Positions 52,398 through 64,000 of a stretch of 64,000 nucleotides of DNA are shown piece by piece (within the stretch, counting starts at the first letter, position 1; every line of letters begins with the position of its first letter). Below the pieces are notes generated by a model. That model made no database searches. It was not told where the DNA came from and saw nothing but the letters and a program-made list of their open reading frames with translations. Position numbers and translations under genes: made by a program. The DNA is from Pseudomonadota bacterium (GTDB lineage: Bacteria > Pseudomonadota > Gammaproteobacteria > Pseudomonadales > Moraxellaceae). Location of the stretch: assembly GCA_021851865.1 (NCBI GenBank), contig JAJZBU010000006.1, positions 24,257 to 88,256 of the forward strand, written 5' to 3'.

Positions 52398-53066
52398 CTA
52401 TCTTCCCGGTAGCTTTTGCCAGACATCATCGCGCAGATAGACCGGCAGGGCCAGCGCCGGATCCTGCGCCTGCCCGGCGAGCGCACGCGGCCAAGCGAGA
52501 TGGAGGACGTCTTCGGCGTGCGGCCAAAGTTCGGCATCCTCACCACAAAGAGGCAAGTGCAGCTGCTGACGCGCCGCGAGGCCATTGCCAACGGCGAACC
52601 AGGGCCCGCTCGCATCATCGGTCAACGTCGCGATCGCTGCCACCCGCTCAGGCAACAGGGCTTGCGCCAGACCGTCGCTGACGCGATAGAAGCCGGCGTA
52701 GACCTCCTGCATGCGGGCGTCGAACAGGGCCAGGATGCGCTCGGCACCATGCCGCCGCCAGGCGCCCTGCGCCAAAGCTTGCAAGCTCGACACCGCCAGC
52801 ACCGGCCGCTGACAGGCGAAGGCCAGCCCCTGCACGGCGGCGGCTCCCAGTCGCACGCCGGAAAAGGCTCCCGGGCCTGCGCTATAAGCGAAGACGTCGA
52901 TACTCGACAGGGGCCACTGCGCCGCTGCCAGCAGTTCATCGACCATGGGCAGAAGCAGTTCGGTCTGCCGGCGTGGCGCGTGCTGATAACGCCAACTCAG
53001 TTCACGTCCATCCGAAAGGGCGACCGAACAAGCCTCGGTGGCCGTCTCAAGAGCCAACAGGCGCAT
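52398..53066 (-). CDS. tsaB: tRNA threonylcarbamoyladenosine biosynthesis protein TsaB
   Basis: 222 residues, the usual TsaB length. Non-catalytic partner of TsaD in t6A37 synthesis. RLLALETATEACSVAL at the N terminus is the ASKHA phosphate-1 loop; VFAYSAGPGAFSGVRLGAAA and LAVSSLQALAQGA follow the family pattern. The start at 53066, the second of two adjacent ATGs, has AGGAGG 6 nt upstream. It begins 20 nt inside the end of the helicase gene, so the genes form an operon. Confidence 0.93.
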   Translation of the reverse strand: MRLLALETATEACSVALSDGRELSWRYQHAPRRQTELLLPMVDELLAAAQWPLSSIDVFAYSAGPGAFSGVRLGAAAVQGLAFACQRPVLAVSSLQALAQGAWRRHGAERILALFDARMQEVYAGFYRVSDGLAQALLPERVAAIATLTDDASGPWFAVGNGLAARQQLHLPLCGEDAELWPHAEDVLHLAWPRALAGQAQDPALALPVYLRDDVWQKLPGR

Positions 53067-54996
53067 CATCACCCTCCTCTTGCATGCGACGAAAAAATTC
53101 CCCCACCCGTTCACGCTCGCGTGTGCGCGGCATCGCTGGCAGAGCCTGGAGGATCTGCTGTGCGTAAGGCTGCTGCACGAGACGAGGATCGGCGATGACC
53201 ATGACGCCGCGGTCCTGGCTCGAGCGAATGAGACGACCGACACCTTGCTTGAGCGCCATGATCGCCTCGGGCAACTGCAAGGTGAAAAAAGCCGGCCGCG
53301 CAGCTGCCTTCTCGGCCTGGATGCGCGCTTCGTGCAAGGGATCAGCGGGCGAGGTGAAAGGAATGCGATCGATGACCACCAGGGACAGGGCCTCACCCTG
53401 GACGTCGACACCCTCCCAGAAGGATCCGGTGCCGAGCAACACCCCATGGCCATGTTCCTTGAAGTCCTGCACCAGCCGATGGCGTGGCTGCCGCCCTTGT
53501 ACGAACAGCGGAAACGGCAGGTCCTGCAGCGCTTTTTCCGCCTCGCGCAGAGCGCGATGGCTGGTGAAGAGGAGAAAAGCGCGCCCCTGGCTGAGGTCGA
53601 GCAGACGGCGGATTTCTGGCCAGAGGGCGGCATAGTAGTGCGCGTCATTGGGCTGCGGCAGCCCACGCGGCACATAGAGCAGGGACTGCCGGCCATAGTC
53701 AAAGGGGCTGGCGAAAACCTGCTGCTGCAACGGCAGATCCTGCAACCCCATCTGCGCGATGAAATAGTCGAAGTGTCCGTCGATGGCCAGGGTCGCCGAC
53801 GTCAGCACCCAGGTTCCGGCGAAGCTCTGGCGCAGGGCGCGGATGTCGGCGTCGACGTGCAAAGGAGTGCGCCCGAGGATGAAGCCCGTCTTGCTCGCCT
53901 CGAACCAGTGCACCTCCCCACCGCCATCGCCCTTTTGCAACAAACTCTGCCAGTCGCCAGCCAGACTCTGACAACGCTCGCTCAATCGCTCCAGCTCTGC
54001 ACCGCTCGCCGCCACCTCGGCCAAGATGGCGGTGAGCGCCTGCAGGTGTTCACCGAGCAGCGCGGCGCCCACGGCGATGCGATCGGCCACCTGATCAAAG
54101 GTGCCGCGTCCTTCCGTCCCCATGGCTTCGCGTATCGCCGCCAGATCCTGGCGCAGATGATCGAGGATGATCTCGCCGCTGGCGCGGGCGGCGCCGCCTT
54201 CTTGCTGCAGAGCGACACGGCCATCGCGCACGAGATCGAGAATCTGCCGCGCCGAGATGCTCTGACCATAGAAACGGCTGGCGACGTCCGGCAACTGGTG
54301 CGCTTCATCGAAGATCAGCAGATCGACCTGCGGCAACAGCTCGGCGAAACCTTCATCACGCACGGCGGCGTCGGCAAAGAAGAGATGATGGTTGATGACC
54401 ACCACATCCGCATCCATCGCCCGCTGGCGCGCCTTGTTGATGAAGCATTGCTCGATATGCGGACACTCCGCGCCGAGACAATTGTCCGTCGTGCTGGTGA
54501 CGCGCGGCCAGATCTCAGCGTCCTCGGCGACCTCGGTCATGGTGTTGATGTCGCCGTCTTCGGTGTGCGAGGCCCAACGCCGTATCTTGTCGAGATCGGC
54601 AAAAGTCTCGCGCACCTCCTTGCGGTAAAACTCGACTTCCTGAGCAAGGCGGTGATGGCAGAGATAGTTGGCGCGCCCCTTGAGCAAGGCGCTCGGGCGA
54701 TGCCCGGTCATCTGCATCAGATAGGGCAGGTCGCCGTGAAACAGCTGATCCTGCAGATGCCGTGTGCCGGTCGCGATCATGACCTTGGCGGCACGCTGCA
54801 GCGCCGGCACGAGATAGGCAAAAGTCTTGCCGGTCCCGGTCCCGGCTTCGATGAGGAGGGTGACCGTCTGCCCGAGATGACGCTGAATCATCTCGCTCAT
54901 CGCCAGTTGGGTGGCTCGCACCTCAAAGCCCGGGCGCCGCTGCGCGAGCAACCCCTGCGCTCCGAGGATGTCCTGCGGATCAGGCGACGACTGCAT
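53047..54996 (-). CDS. yoaA: ATP-dependent DNA helicase YoaA/DinG family
   Basis: 649 residues. XPD-like superfamily 2 helicase with a 4Fe-4S site. Walker A is LIEAGTGTGKTFAYLVP; DEAH box is LLIFDEAHQLPD. Candidate cluster Cys are in RANYLCHHRL and NCLGAECPHIEQCF. The C-terminal motifs ATLAIDGHFDYF, GTGSFWEGVDVQGEALSLVV and QGVGRLIRSSQDRG complete the set. Start 54996 has GAGGAG 8 nt upstream; upstream codons give a Pro/Arg-rich stretch with no family likeness. It lies divergent from mobA across 88 nt. YoaA works in replication-fork repair in E. coli. Confidence 0.92.
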   Translation of the reverse strand: MQSSPDPQDILGAQGLLAQRRPGFEVRATQLAMSEMIQRHLGQTVTLLIEAGTGTGKTFAYLVPALQRAAKVMIATGTRHLQDQLFHGDLPYLMQMTGHRPSALLKGRANYLCHHRLAQEVEFYRKEVRETFADLDKIRRWASHTEDGDINTMTEVAEDAEIWPRVTSTTDNCLGAECPHIEQCFINKARQRAMDADVVVINHHLFFADAAVRDEGFAELLPQVDLLIFDEAHQLPDVASRFYGQSISARQILDLVRDGRVALQQEGGAARASGEIILDHLRQDLAAIREAMGTEGRGTFDQVADRIAVGAALLGEHLQALTAILAEVAASGAELERLSERCQSLAGDWQSLLQKGDGGGEVHWFEASKTGFILGRTPLHVDADIRALRQSFAGTWVLTSATLAIDGHFDYFIAQMGLQDLPLQQQVFASPFDYGRQSLLYVPRGLPQPNDAHYYAALWPEIRRLLDLSQGRAFLLFTSHRALREAEKALQDLPFPLFVQGRQPRHRLVQDFKEHGHGVLLGTGSFWEGVDVQGEALSLVVIDRIPFTSPADPLHEARIQAEKAAARPAFFTLQLPEAIMALKQGVGRLIRSSQDRGVMVIADPRLVQQPYAQQILQALPAMPRTRERERVGEFFRRMQEEGDDAPVGS

Positions 54997-55084
54997 CCTT
55001 TTCACTCCTCGGGCCGGCGGGCACCACGTTCTGTCCGGCATAGGATACACGCTGCATGCTATCCTCGGCGGCGGAGGATGAACG

Positions 55085-55660
55085 ATGAACGATGAACTCC
55101 TGGCGACGACGCTGATCGATGGCCTTCTCCTCGCCGGTGGCGCCGGGCGCCGCATGGGCGGGCAGGACAAAGGACTGCTGCCCTATCGTGGCCGGCCGCT
55201 GGCCGAACATATGAGCGAACTCCTGCGCCACCATTGCCAACGTCTTTTCATCAGCTGCCAGCGCCATCCGTCCATCTATGCGCAGTGGGGCCACTGTGTC
55301 AGCGATCGCGACAAGTCTCACGCCGGCCCCATGGCCGGTGTCGCCGCCTTGGCGGCGCATAGCTCGGCCCCCTGGGCTTTGCTTCTGCCTTGCGACATGC
55401 CGCAACTGAGCGATCAGGCCCTGCTTCTCCTGCGCCGGCACGCCGTGAACAGCTCGGCGCCGGTGCTCGCCCTGCGCCATCAAGGGCAAGAACAGCCTCT
55501 GGTCTCGCTCTGGCGGCATCAGGCCTTGCTGGCAGCGGCTGCCGCCTTCGATGCCGGTGAGCGCAGCCTGCGCCAGCATCTGTGCTCGCGCACCAGCTGG
55601 ATCGATAGCGAGGAGGCCTGCTTCGACAACATCAATCATCCCGAACAACTGGCCCCCTGA
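55085..55660 (+). CDS. mobA: Molybdenum cofactor guanylyltransferase MobA
   Basis: 191 residues. Attaches GMP to molybdopterin. Nucleotide-binding loop LLLAGGAGRRMGGQDKGLLP, then HAGPMAGVAAL and LLPCDMPQLSDQAL, which holds the metal-binding Asp. GGAGG is 7 nt before the ATG. No molybdoenzyme genes lie in the window. Confidence 0.93.
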   Translation: MNDELLATTLIDGLLLAGGAGRRMGGQDKGLLPYRGRPLAEHMSELLRHHCQRLFISCQRHPSIYAQWGHCVSDRDKSHAGPMAGVAALAAHSSAPWALLLPCDMPQLSDQALLLLRRHAVNSSAPVLALRHQGQEQPLVSLWRHQALLAAAAAFDAGERSLRQHLCSRTSWIDSEEACFDNINHPEQLAP

Positions 55661-55668
55661 TGAAAACA

Positions 55669-55686
55669 GGCGTCGCCAGCGACGCC
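55669..55686 (-). terminator. Likely intrinsic terminator of the adk-hemH operon
   Basis: Perfect inverted repeat GGCGTCGC-TG-GCGACGCC, 8-bp stem, followed on the minus strand by TGTTTTC. It sits between the convergent stops of mobA and hemH, one of only two convergent gaps in the window with room for a hairpin. Confidence 0.55.
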
Positions 55687-55702
55687 GATACGCCCTCTTG
55701 CA

Positions 55703-56695
55703 CTACGCCGGCAACCAGCCCGACGTCTGCATCTGCACGATCTCGTCGAACAGGGTGATGTGTAAAGGATCGGTGTTCAAGGCCGGAATGTACTCATAAG
55801 CGCGCCCCCCGGCCTGCAGAAAGATCTCGCGATGCGTCTGCGCGATCTCCTCGAGGGTTTCCAGGCAATCGGCGCTGAACGCCGGACAGATGACCTGAAC
55901 ATGCGCCACCCCCTGCTCAGCCCATGCGCGCAATGTGACGTCGGTATAGGGCTGCATCCAGACCTGGGCGCCGAAACGCGATTGATAGCTCAGCTGCCAG
56001 TCGCTTTCCTGCAGATCGAGAGCCTGCGCCAGAGCCCGCGCAGTCGCCTGACACTCGTCGGGATAGGGATCGCCCTGCCGATGGTAGTCTTGCGGGATGC
56101 CGTGAAACGACATGAGCAGTCGCTGCGCCCGTCCGTGCTGTTGCCAGTGCCGCCGGACACTGTCGGCGAGCGCGGCGATATAGCGCGGATGCTCGGCATA
56201 ACCACGGATGAAACGCAGTTCGGGAAGATTGCGTCGCCGACACATCCAGCTCGCCACTTGATCCCAGGCTGCCGCCGTCGTCGTCGCCGAGTACTGCGGA
56301 TAGAGGGGAAAGACGAGCAAGCGATCACAACCCGCAGCGACCAGTGCATCACACTGCGCGGCGATCGCGGGTGCGCCATAGGACATCGCCATGCGCACTT
56401 GCGCCCGTCCCTGCCAATGCGCAGCGAGCAAGGCGGTCTGCTGCGCGAAGATGACGCGCAGGGGCGAACCCTGCTCCATCCAGATCGCTCGATACAAAGC
56501 CGCGACCTTGCGCGGCCGCAGACGCAGAACGATGAGGTTCAGAATCAAAAACCACAGCGGCCGCGCCAGTTCGACCACGCGTCGGTCGGAAAGAAACTGC
56601 CGCAGATAGCGACGCACGGAGGCCGTATCCGGGCGCTCCGGCGTTCCGAGATTGACCAGTAGCACCCCGATACGCGGCGCTGCCGTTGCGGTCAT
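55703..56695 (-). CDS. hemH: Ferrochelatase
   Basis: 330 residues. Inserts Fe2+ into protoporphyrin IX, last step of haem synthesis. N-terminal GVLLVNLGTPERPD, then VFPLYPQYSATTTAAA, the metal-binding His in LMSFHGIPQDY and Glu in CPAFSADCLETLEEI; QSRFGAQVWMQPYTD is also conserved. The C-terminal extension shows no 2Fe-2S Cys set. The ATG shares a base with the adk stop (TGATG). Confidence 0.95.
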   Translation of the reverse strand: MTATAAPRIGVLLVNLGTPERPDTASVRRYLRQFLSDRRVVELARPLWFLILNLIVLRLRPRKVAALYRAIWMEQGSPLRVIFAQQTALLAAHWQGRAQVRMAMSYGAPAIAAQCDALVAAGCDRLLVFPLYPQYSATTTAAAWDQVASWMCRRRNLPELRFIRGYAEHPRYIAALADSVRRHWQQHGRAQRLLMSFHGIPQDYHRQGDPYPDECQATARALAQALDLQESDWQLSYQSRFGAQVWMQPYTDVTLRAWAEQGVAHVQVICPAFSADCLETLEEIAQTHREIFLQAGGRAYEYIPALNTDPLHITLFDEIVQMQTSGWLPA

Positions 56696-57339
56696 CAGGA
56701 CAAGGCTGCCAGCAGGCGAGCGGTGACCTCGGCCACCGCGCCGAGTCCGGAAATCGCGACATAACGTGGCCCTTGCGCCGCCGCCAGTCCGCGATAGAAG
56801 TCGACGAGCAGCTTGGTCTGCTCGTGATAGACCTGCAGACGCCGCCGTACCGTCGCTTCCTGATCGTCATCGCGCTGAATGAGGTCTTCGCCGCTGACGT
56901 CATCTTTGCCCGGCACACGCGGCGGATTGTGCTGGAGATGATAGACGCGTCCGGAGCCGGGGTGCACGCGCCGGCCACTGAGACGAGCGACGATCTCTTC
57001 GTCGTCAGCCTGAATCTCGGCGACGACGTCGATATCGACATGCGCGTCGATCAGCGCCTGCGCCTGTGGAATGGTACGCGGGAATCCGTCAAAGAGAAAA
57101 CCGGCGCGACAGTCATCGGCGCGGATGCGATCTCGGACCAGACCGATGATGATGTCGTCGGAGACCAAGCCGCCCTCGTCCATGATCTTTTTGGCGGCCA
57201 GCCCAAGCTCACTCCCCTCGCGTATCGCTGCCCGCAACATATCCCCAGTGGAAATCTGGGGAATCTGATAGTGCTGCATCAGGAACTGTGCCTGTGTACC
57301 CTTGCCCGCACCGGGCGGGCCAAGAAGAATGATCCGCAT
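56695..57339 (-). CDS. adk: Adenylate kinase
   Basis: 214 residues, the long form. P-loop [17 protein letters not shown]-binding [16 protein letters not shown] and [16 protein letters not shown]. The LID domain is [20 protein letters not shown], without zinc Cys. It interconverts ATP, AMP and ADP. First gene of the adk-hemH pair. Confidence 0.96.
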   Translation of the reverse strand: MRIILLGPPGAGKGTQAQFLMQHYQIPQISTGDMLRAAIREGSELGLAAKKIMDEGGLVSDDIIIGLVRDRIRADDCRAGFLFDGFPRTIPQAQALIDAHVDIDVVAEIQADDEEIVARLSGRRVHPGSGRVYHLQHNPPRVPGKDDVSGEDLIQRDDDQEATVRRRLQVYHEQTKLLVDFYRGLAAAQGPRYVAISGLGAVAEVTARLLAALS

Positions 57340-57392
57340 AGCAACCTCAAGACATCAAAGATGAAAAGATACACTCCGACGTCTACTTTAGA

Positions 57393-57442
57393 CAAGAGGC
57401 AGGAGGTCCTACTTGACATCGGCCGCACAAACTGGCCTCTTG
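57393..57442. promoter_or_regulatory. Inverted repeat flanking a TTGACA hexamer in the adk/ppsR divergent region
   Basis: CAAGAGGC at 57393-57400 and its complement GCCTCTTG at 57435-57442 are 42 bp apart and enclose an exact TTGACA at 57413-57418. A plausible ppsR promoter would use TTGACA and a -10 near 57436 (poor match) or TATAGT at 57456. The repeat could be a two-site operator; unproven. Confidence 0.35.
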
Positions 57443-57488
57443 CGGTGGACTGACCTATAGTGGGCAGCAATCCCTCAGGAGACGGGCC

Positions 57489-58304
57489 ATGCGACGCAGT
57501 GTTTTCTTCATTTCGGATGGCACCGGCATCACCGCCGAGACCCTCGGCCGCAGCCTGCTGGCGCAGTTCGATCACGTCGTCTTCGACGAGCAAACCATCC
57601 CTTACGTCGACAGCAGCGACAAAGCCTGGGAAGCCGTGCGGATGATCGATACCGCGGCGTGCGAACAAGGCCGCCCGATCGTCATCGACACCATCGTCAA
57701 CAGCGAACTGCGCCGCATCATCAGTCACGCCCACGCCTTCAAGCTCGACGTCTTCGAGGCTTTCGTCGGGCAACTCGAGAGCGAACTGTCGACGGCCTCA
57801 TCGCAGGCGGTCGGCACCTCACACTCGATGGACGCCCAGCCCGACTACGCCGCGCGCATCGACGCCGTGCATTTCGCCCTCGACAACGATGATGGCGCAC
57901 GGACGCGCTATTACGACAAAGCCGACCTCATTCTCATCGGTGTCTCACGCTCCGGCAAGACGCCGACCTCGCTCTATATGGCGCTGCAATTTGGCGTTCA
58001 TGTCGCCAACTATCCGCTCACCGAAGATGATTTCGAGGAGACGGAGTTGCCGGCGGCTCTGCGCCCTTTCAAGAAAAAACTCTTCGGCCTGACCATCGAA
58101 CCCGGTCGACTGGCGGTCATCCGGCGCGAGCGCAAGCCGGACGGACGCTATGCCAGCCTGACCCAGTGCGAGACTGAGATTCGTGCCGCGCGCAGCATCT
58201 ATGTGCGCGAGAACATCCCCTTCATCGACAGTACGCACCTGTCGATCGAGGAGATCTCTACGCGCATCCTCGCCGCCATAGGAATCAAGCGCCGTCCCGC
58301 CTGA
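57489..58304 (+). CDS. ppsR: Phosphoenolpyruvate synthase regulatory protein (bifunctional kinase/pyrophosphorylase)
   Basis: 271 residues, DUF299 family. Phosphorylates and dephosphorylates PEP synthase. N-terminal RSVFFISDGTGITAETLGRS, the P-loop-like LIGVSRSGKTPTSLYMA and YPLTEDDFEETELPAAL. In gammaproteobacteria the partner is PpsA; a pyruvate phosphate dikinase partner is possible. AGGAG about 9 nt before the ATG. Divergent from adk; converges on nfuA with a 7-nt gap. Confidence 0.93.
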   Translation: MRRSVFFISDGTGITAETLGRSLLAQFDHVVFDEQTIPYVDSSDKAWEAVRMIDTAACEQGRPIVIDTIVNSELRRIISHAHAFKLDVFEAFVGQLESELSTASSQAVGTSHSMDAQPDYAARIDAVHFALDNDDGARTRYYDKADLILIGVSRSGKTPTSLYMALQFGVHVANYPLTEDDFEETELPAALRPFKKKLFGLTIEPGRLAVIRRERKPDGRYASLTQCETEIRAARSIYVRENIPFIDSTHLSIEEISTRILAAIGIKRRPA

Positions 58305-58311
58305 GTTCGCC

Positions 58312-58926
58312 TCAACGGTAGTAAGCTTGATCCTTGACGCTGTGATCGGTGGTGTCGGTGACGCGTGACAGCTGCGGAATGCGTTCGCGCAAGGTCGCCT
58401 CGACACCATCACGCAAGGTGAGGTCGATCGCGGAACAGCCCTGACAGCCACCACCGAACTTGAGCACAGCCGTCCAACCCTGCTCCGCGTCCTCGAACAA
58501 CTCGATCAGGCTGACGTGACCGCCATGGGCGGCAAGACCGGGATTGATCTCGGCGTAGAGAACGTGGTTGATGCGCTCTTCGAGCGAGGCATCCGGACCG
58601 AGGTTGGGAACTTTTGAGTGCGGCGCTTTGAACGTCAGCTGCCCGCCCATACGGTCACGATGGTAGTCGATGACCGCATCTTTGAGGTAGGGCAGGCTAT
58701 GCGCCTCGATATAGGCATCGAAGCTGCCCTGAGGATAGAGATGATCCTCACTATCCTGCTCACCCGGCGCACAATAAGCCATGCAGCACTCGGCGCGCGG
58801 CGTACCCGGATTTTCGACGAAAATACGCACACCCATGCCCGGGGTCTCTTGACGATCGAGCAATTCCCGCAGATAGACGCGGGCCGCTTCCGTCAGGGTG
58901 ATACTCGTGAGTTCGACATCGCTCAT
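58312..58926 (-). CDS. nfuA: Fe-S cluster carrier protein NfuA
   Basis: 204 residues. Domain 1 is a degenerate A-type scaffold (LTEAARVYLRELLDRQ, VRIFVENPGTPRAECCMAYC) and domain 2 is the NifU C-terminal domain with the functional CxxC in FGGGCQGCSAIDLTL. It delivers 4Fe-4S clusters under stress or iron limitation. ATG 58926 has AGGAGAG upstream; an earlier in-frame codon lacks one. Relevant clients in the window are UbiU/V, NrdG, YhcC and YoaA. Confidence 0.94.
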   Translation of the reverse strand: MSDVELTSITLTEAARVYLRELLDRQETPGMGVRIFVENPGTPRAECCMAYCAPGEQDSEDHLYPQGSFDAYIEAHSLPYLKDAVIDYHRDRMGGQLTFKAPHSKVPNLGPDASLEERINHVLYAEINPGLAAHGGHVSLIELFEDAEQGWTAVLKFGGGCQGCSAIDLTLRDGVEATLRERIPQLSRVTDTTDHSVKDQAYYR

Positions 58927-58936
58927 GATCTCTCCT

Positions 58937-58960
58937 CTCAAATCCAAGCTCAAATCCAAG
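58937..58960. repeat. 12-bp perfect tandem duplication in the nfuA leader
   Basis: CTCAAATCCAAG occurs twice, directly adjacent, starting 11 nt upstream of the nfuA start codon. On the message it would double a short sequence just before the ribosome binding site. Confidence 0.75.
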
Positions 58961-58978
58961 TATTTTACTAAGAAATGG

Positions 58979-58984
58979 ATTATA
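58979..58984 (-). promoter_or_regulatory. Candidate -10 element of the nfuA promoter
   Basis: Exact TATAAT on the minus strand, about 53 nt upstream of the nfuA start. No good -35 hexamer at 16-18 nt, so it may rely on an activator. On the plus strand TAAAAT at 59022-59027 is a weaker candidate for metH. Confidence 0.35.
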
Positions 58985-59054
58985 CGCCATTCTGACCTGC
59001 ACGCACGCCTCTTGTATTTGTTAAAATCCGCCTTTGCCCCTTGGATCGTAGCCT

Positions 59055-62717
<3,663 letters not shown>

Positions 62718-62738
<21 letters not shown>

Positions 62739-63725
62739 GCTCAGGTCGTCGACCACCCGGGTCAGCACTTGCGCGACCTGGGCGCCGAGACGCTCCATCC
62801 ACGCCCGCGGCAGGCGGTAGTGGATCTCATAGACCTCGTGCTCGGCGCACAGGGCGGCGAGATGGCTGTCACTGGTGGCCAGCTCGTCGACCAATTTGAG
62901 GGCGAGCGCCTGCGTCGCAAACCAATGCTCACCGGTGGCGACCTGTTCGATATCGACGACAGGACGGTGCTGGATGACGAAATCCTTGAACAGGACGTGC
63001 GTCCGCTCGAGGTCTTCCTTGAACTTGCTGCGCCCCGCTTCGGTATTTTCACCGAGCAAGGTCAACGTGCGCTTGTAGGCCCCGGCGGTGTGCAGTTCGA
63101 TATCGACCTCATGTTTTTGCAAGAAGCGATGCAGATTAGGCAGTTGCGCGACCACGCCGATGGAGCCGATGACGGCGAAAGGCGCCGCGACGATGTGATC
63201 AGCCACCGCCGCCATCATGTAGCCACCGCTGGCCGCGACCTCATCGACGCAGACGGTCAGGCGTAAACCCGCCTGACGCAACCGATACAACTGTGAGGCC
63301 GCCAACCCATAGGCGTGCACCATGCCACCCGGACTCTCCAGGCAGAGCACGACTTCATCGCGTCCGGCTTCCGCCACCGACAACAGCGCGCTGATTTCCT
63401 GACGTAGATGCGCAAGCGCCGAGGCGCGCAGATCACCCTTGAATGACAGGACGAAGATGCGTGCCTTATCGCGGCCAGCGTCTTCCTTGCTCTTGCGCCG
63501 CTGCGCCCGTTGCCAGCGCTTGAAGTCCTTGCCGGTGAGCAGGAGCGACTGCATCTGCTGGCGCTGCTCATCGTAACGCTCATTGACATGGCGTAGTTCG
63601 AGACGCCCCTCCGGCGAGCGTTGACGCCGCACCGCCGCCAACATCAGCAGGGCCATCAACAGAGCCGCCAGCAAGGTCAGCACCTTGGCCAAAAACAAGG
63701 CATAATCGAGCAGGGCATGCCACAT
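62718..63725 (-). CDS. sohB: Inner-membrane peptidase SohB (S49 family)
   Basis: 335 residues. N-terminal membrane helix ([19 protein letters not shown]), then a basic linker and the S49 protease domain: [20 protein letters not shown], the catalytic Ser in [32 protein letters not shown] and the catalytic Lys in [19 protein letters not shown] 63725 has GGAGAAG upstream; the ATG at 63740 has no ribosome binding site. A periplasmic protease related to SppA; substrates unknown. Confidence 0.9.
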
Positions 63726-63838
63726 CGACGTCTTCTCCATGCAAATTCTGCCGCGATCTTACTCTGAAAAGGCAAAGAGCGACCAGATCCCGGCCCGTAT
63801 CTCGGAGGCATCGCCACCACCCGTTTTTGCGCGAGGGG

Positions 63839-63866
63839 CTCCATCCAATTTTATGATTGGATGGAG
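63839..63866. repeat. Hairpin at the likely right end of an IS200-type element
   Basis: CTCCATCCAAT and ATTGGATGGAG form a perfect 11-bp stem with a TTTATG loop, 28 nt beyond the TnpA stop codon. IS200/IS605 elements end in subterminal hairpins that TnpA recognises as single strands, so this is the expected right-end structure. It could also act as terminator. The cleavage site would lie near 63820-63835, between it and sohB. Confidence 0.6.
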
Positions 63867-63894
63867 GGGGATCGCGCCCGGCGCGTAGCGGCGG

Positions 63895-64000
63895 TTACTT
63901 TTCGAGTCTGGCCTGTTGCTGGATGTATTGCTTGATGATTTCAAGTGGTGCACCGCCGCAGGTCAGAATGCAGTAGCTGCGGCTCCAAAGTACCGGCTTC
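63895..64000 (-). mobile_element. tnpA: IS200-type Y1 transposase TnpA, C-terminal 34 residues, continues beyond the window
   Basis: The minus strand reads LWSRSYCILTCGGAPLEIIK, then QYIQQQARLEK and a stop (TAA) at 63895-63897. The text SYxxxxxGGAPLExxKxYI is characteristic of the C terminus of IS200/IS605 HUH transposases. Only the end is visible, so integrity, and whether a tnpB accompanies it, cannot be judged. Transposed DNA appears to begin just upstream of sohB. Confidence 0.85.

Noticed and set aside
55000..55170. 58-codon N-terminal extension of yoaA
   Set aside because: Pro/Arg-rich text with no helicase likeness, overlapping the mobA start region; ATG 54996 has a good ribosome binding site.
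58960..59054. Cobalamin or SAM riboswitch upstream of metH
   Set aside because: Only 95 nt separate the tandem repeat from the metH start, and none of the conserved B12-box or SAM aptamer elements could be found.

Overview
This 64 kb window reads as an ordinary chromosomal segment of a flagellated gammaproteobacterium with fairly high GC. The evidence is the gene set: FlgM/FlgN/CheV-type flagellar control, UbiD with UbiU/UbiV/UbiT, RsmJ, TsaB, YoaA, NfuA, PpsR and SohB, all with gammaproteobacterial architecture. I cannot name the genus. Genes are tightly packed. Of 11 convergent gene pairs, 7 overlap at their 3' ends and 2 more are separated by fewer than 10 nt. No rRNA or tRNA genes, prophage or CRISPR array were seen.

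Region by region. (a) 1-7.6 kb is an LPS/surface-glycan locus: the last codons of one asparagine-synthase-like protein, two GT4 glycosyltransferases, a second complete asparagine-synthase-like amidotransferase, a SIS domain fused to an HldE-type heptose-1-phosphate nucleotidyltransferase, and two GT9 (heptosyltransferase-family) enzymes. (b) 7.7-22.7 kb holds the flagellar rod/hook genes. On the minus strand are cheV and then flgBCDEFGHIJKL; on the plus strand, diverging from cheV, are flgA, flgM and flgN. A sigma-54 promoter lies ahead of flgB and a near-perfect sigma-28 promoter ahead of flgM, which fits a class II/class III hierarchy. FlgE and FlgK are both oversized and carry a recognisably related inserted module. 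(c) 22.7-27.8 kb has an LplT-type MFS transporter with a decayed acyltransferase-like tail, a patatin phospholipase, an exported protein with two SRPBCC-like halves and a PerM/AI-2E transporter. (d) 27.9-33.8 kb encodes two overlapping sensor histidine kinases and an HDOD protein, with no response regulator nearby. (e) 34.0-40.6 kb is a five-gene same-strand cluster (SDR, NAD-dependent epimerase-like, alkyl-DHAP-synthase-like flavoenzyme, GlpD-like flavoprotein, FGGY kinase) that looks like a glycerol-phosphate or ether-lipid-type pathway.

(f) 42.2-50.3 kb is an anaerobic-metabolism block: a YhcC radical SAM protein, ubiD-ubiU-ubiV (oxygen-independent ubiquinone synthesis) converging on ubiT, and a class III ribonucleotide reductase operon. 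In that operon the catalytic NrdD chain lacks its glycyl-radical tail. The tail is a separate 62-residue gene with its own ribosome binding site, placed between nrdD and nrdG. Upstream of nrdD are an FNR-type site (9/10 match) and two NrdR-type boxes exactly 31 bp apart; a weaker FNR-like site precedes ubiD. (g) 50.4-63.7 kb is housekeeping: RDD protein, rsmJ, a thioesterase, tsaB, yoaA, mobA, hemH, adk, ppsR, nfuA, metH, sohB. (h) The right edge enters an IS200-type element: the last 35 codons (34 residues and the stop) of TnpA and a strong hairpin beyond its stop codon.

The most unusual items are the split NrdD with its regulatory region, the SIS-HldE fusion whose SIS half has lost the GmhA catalytic positions, the module shared by FlgE and FlgK, and the AGPS-like five-gene cluster. 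Start codons were chosen from Shine-Dalgarno placement and family N termini. All family assignments come from reading motifs, not from searches.
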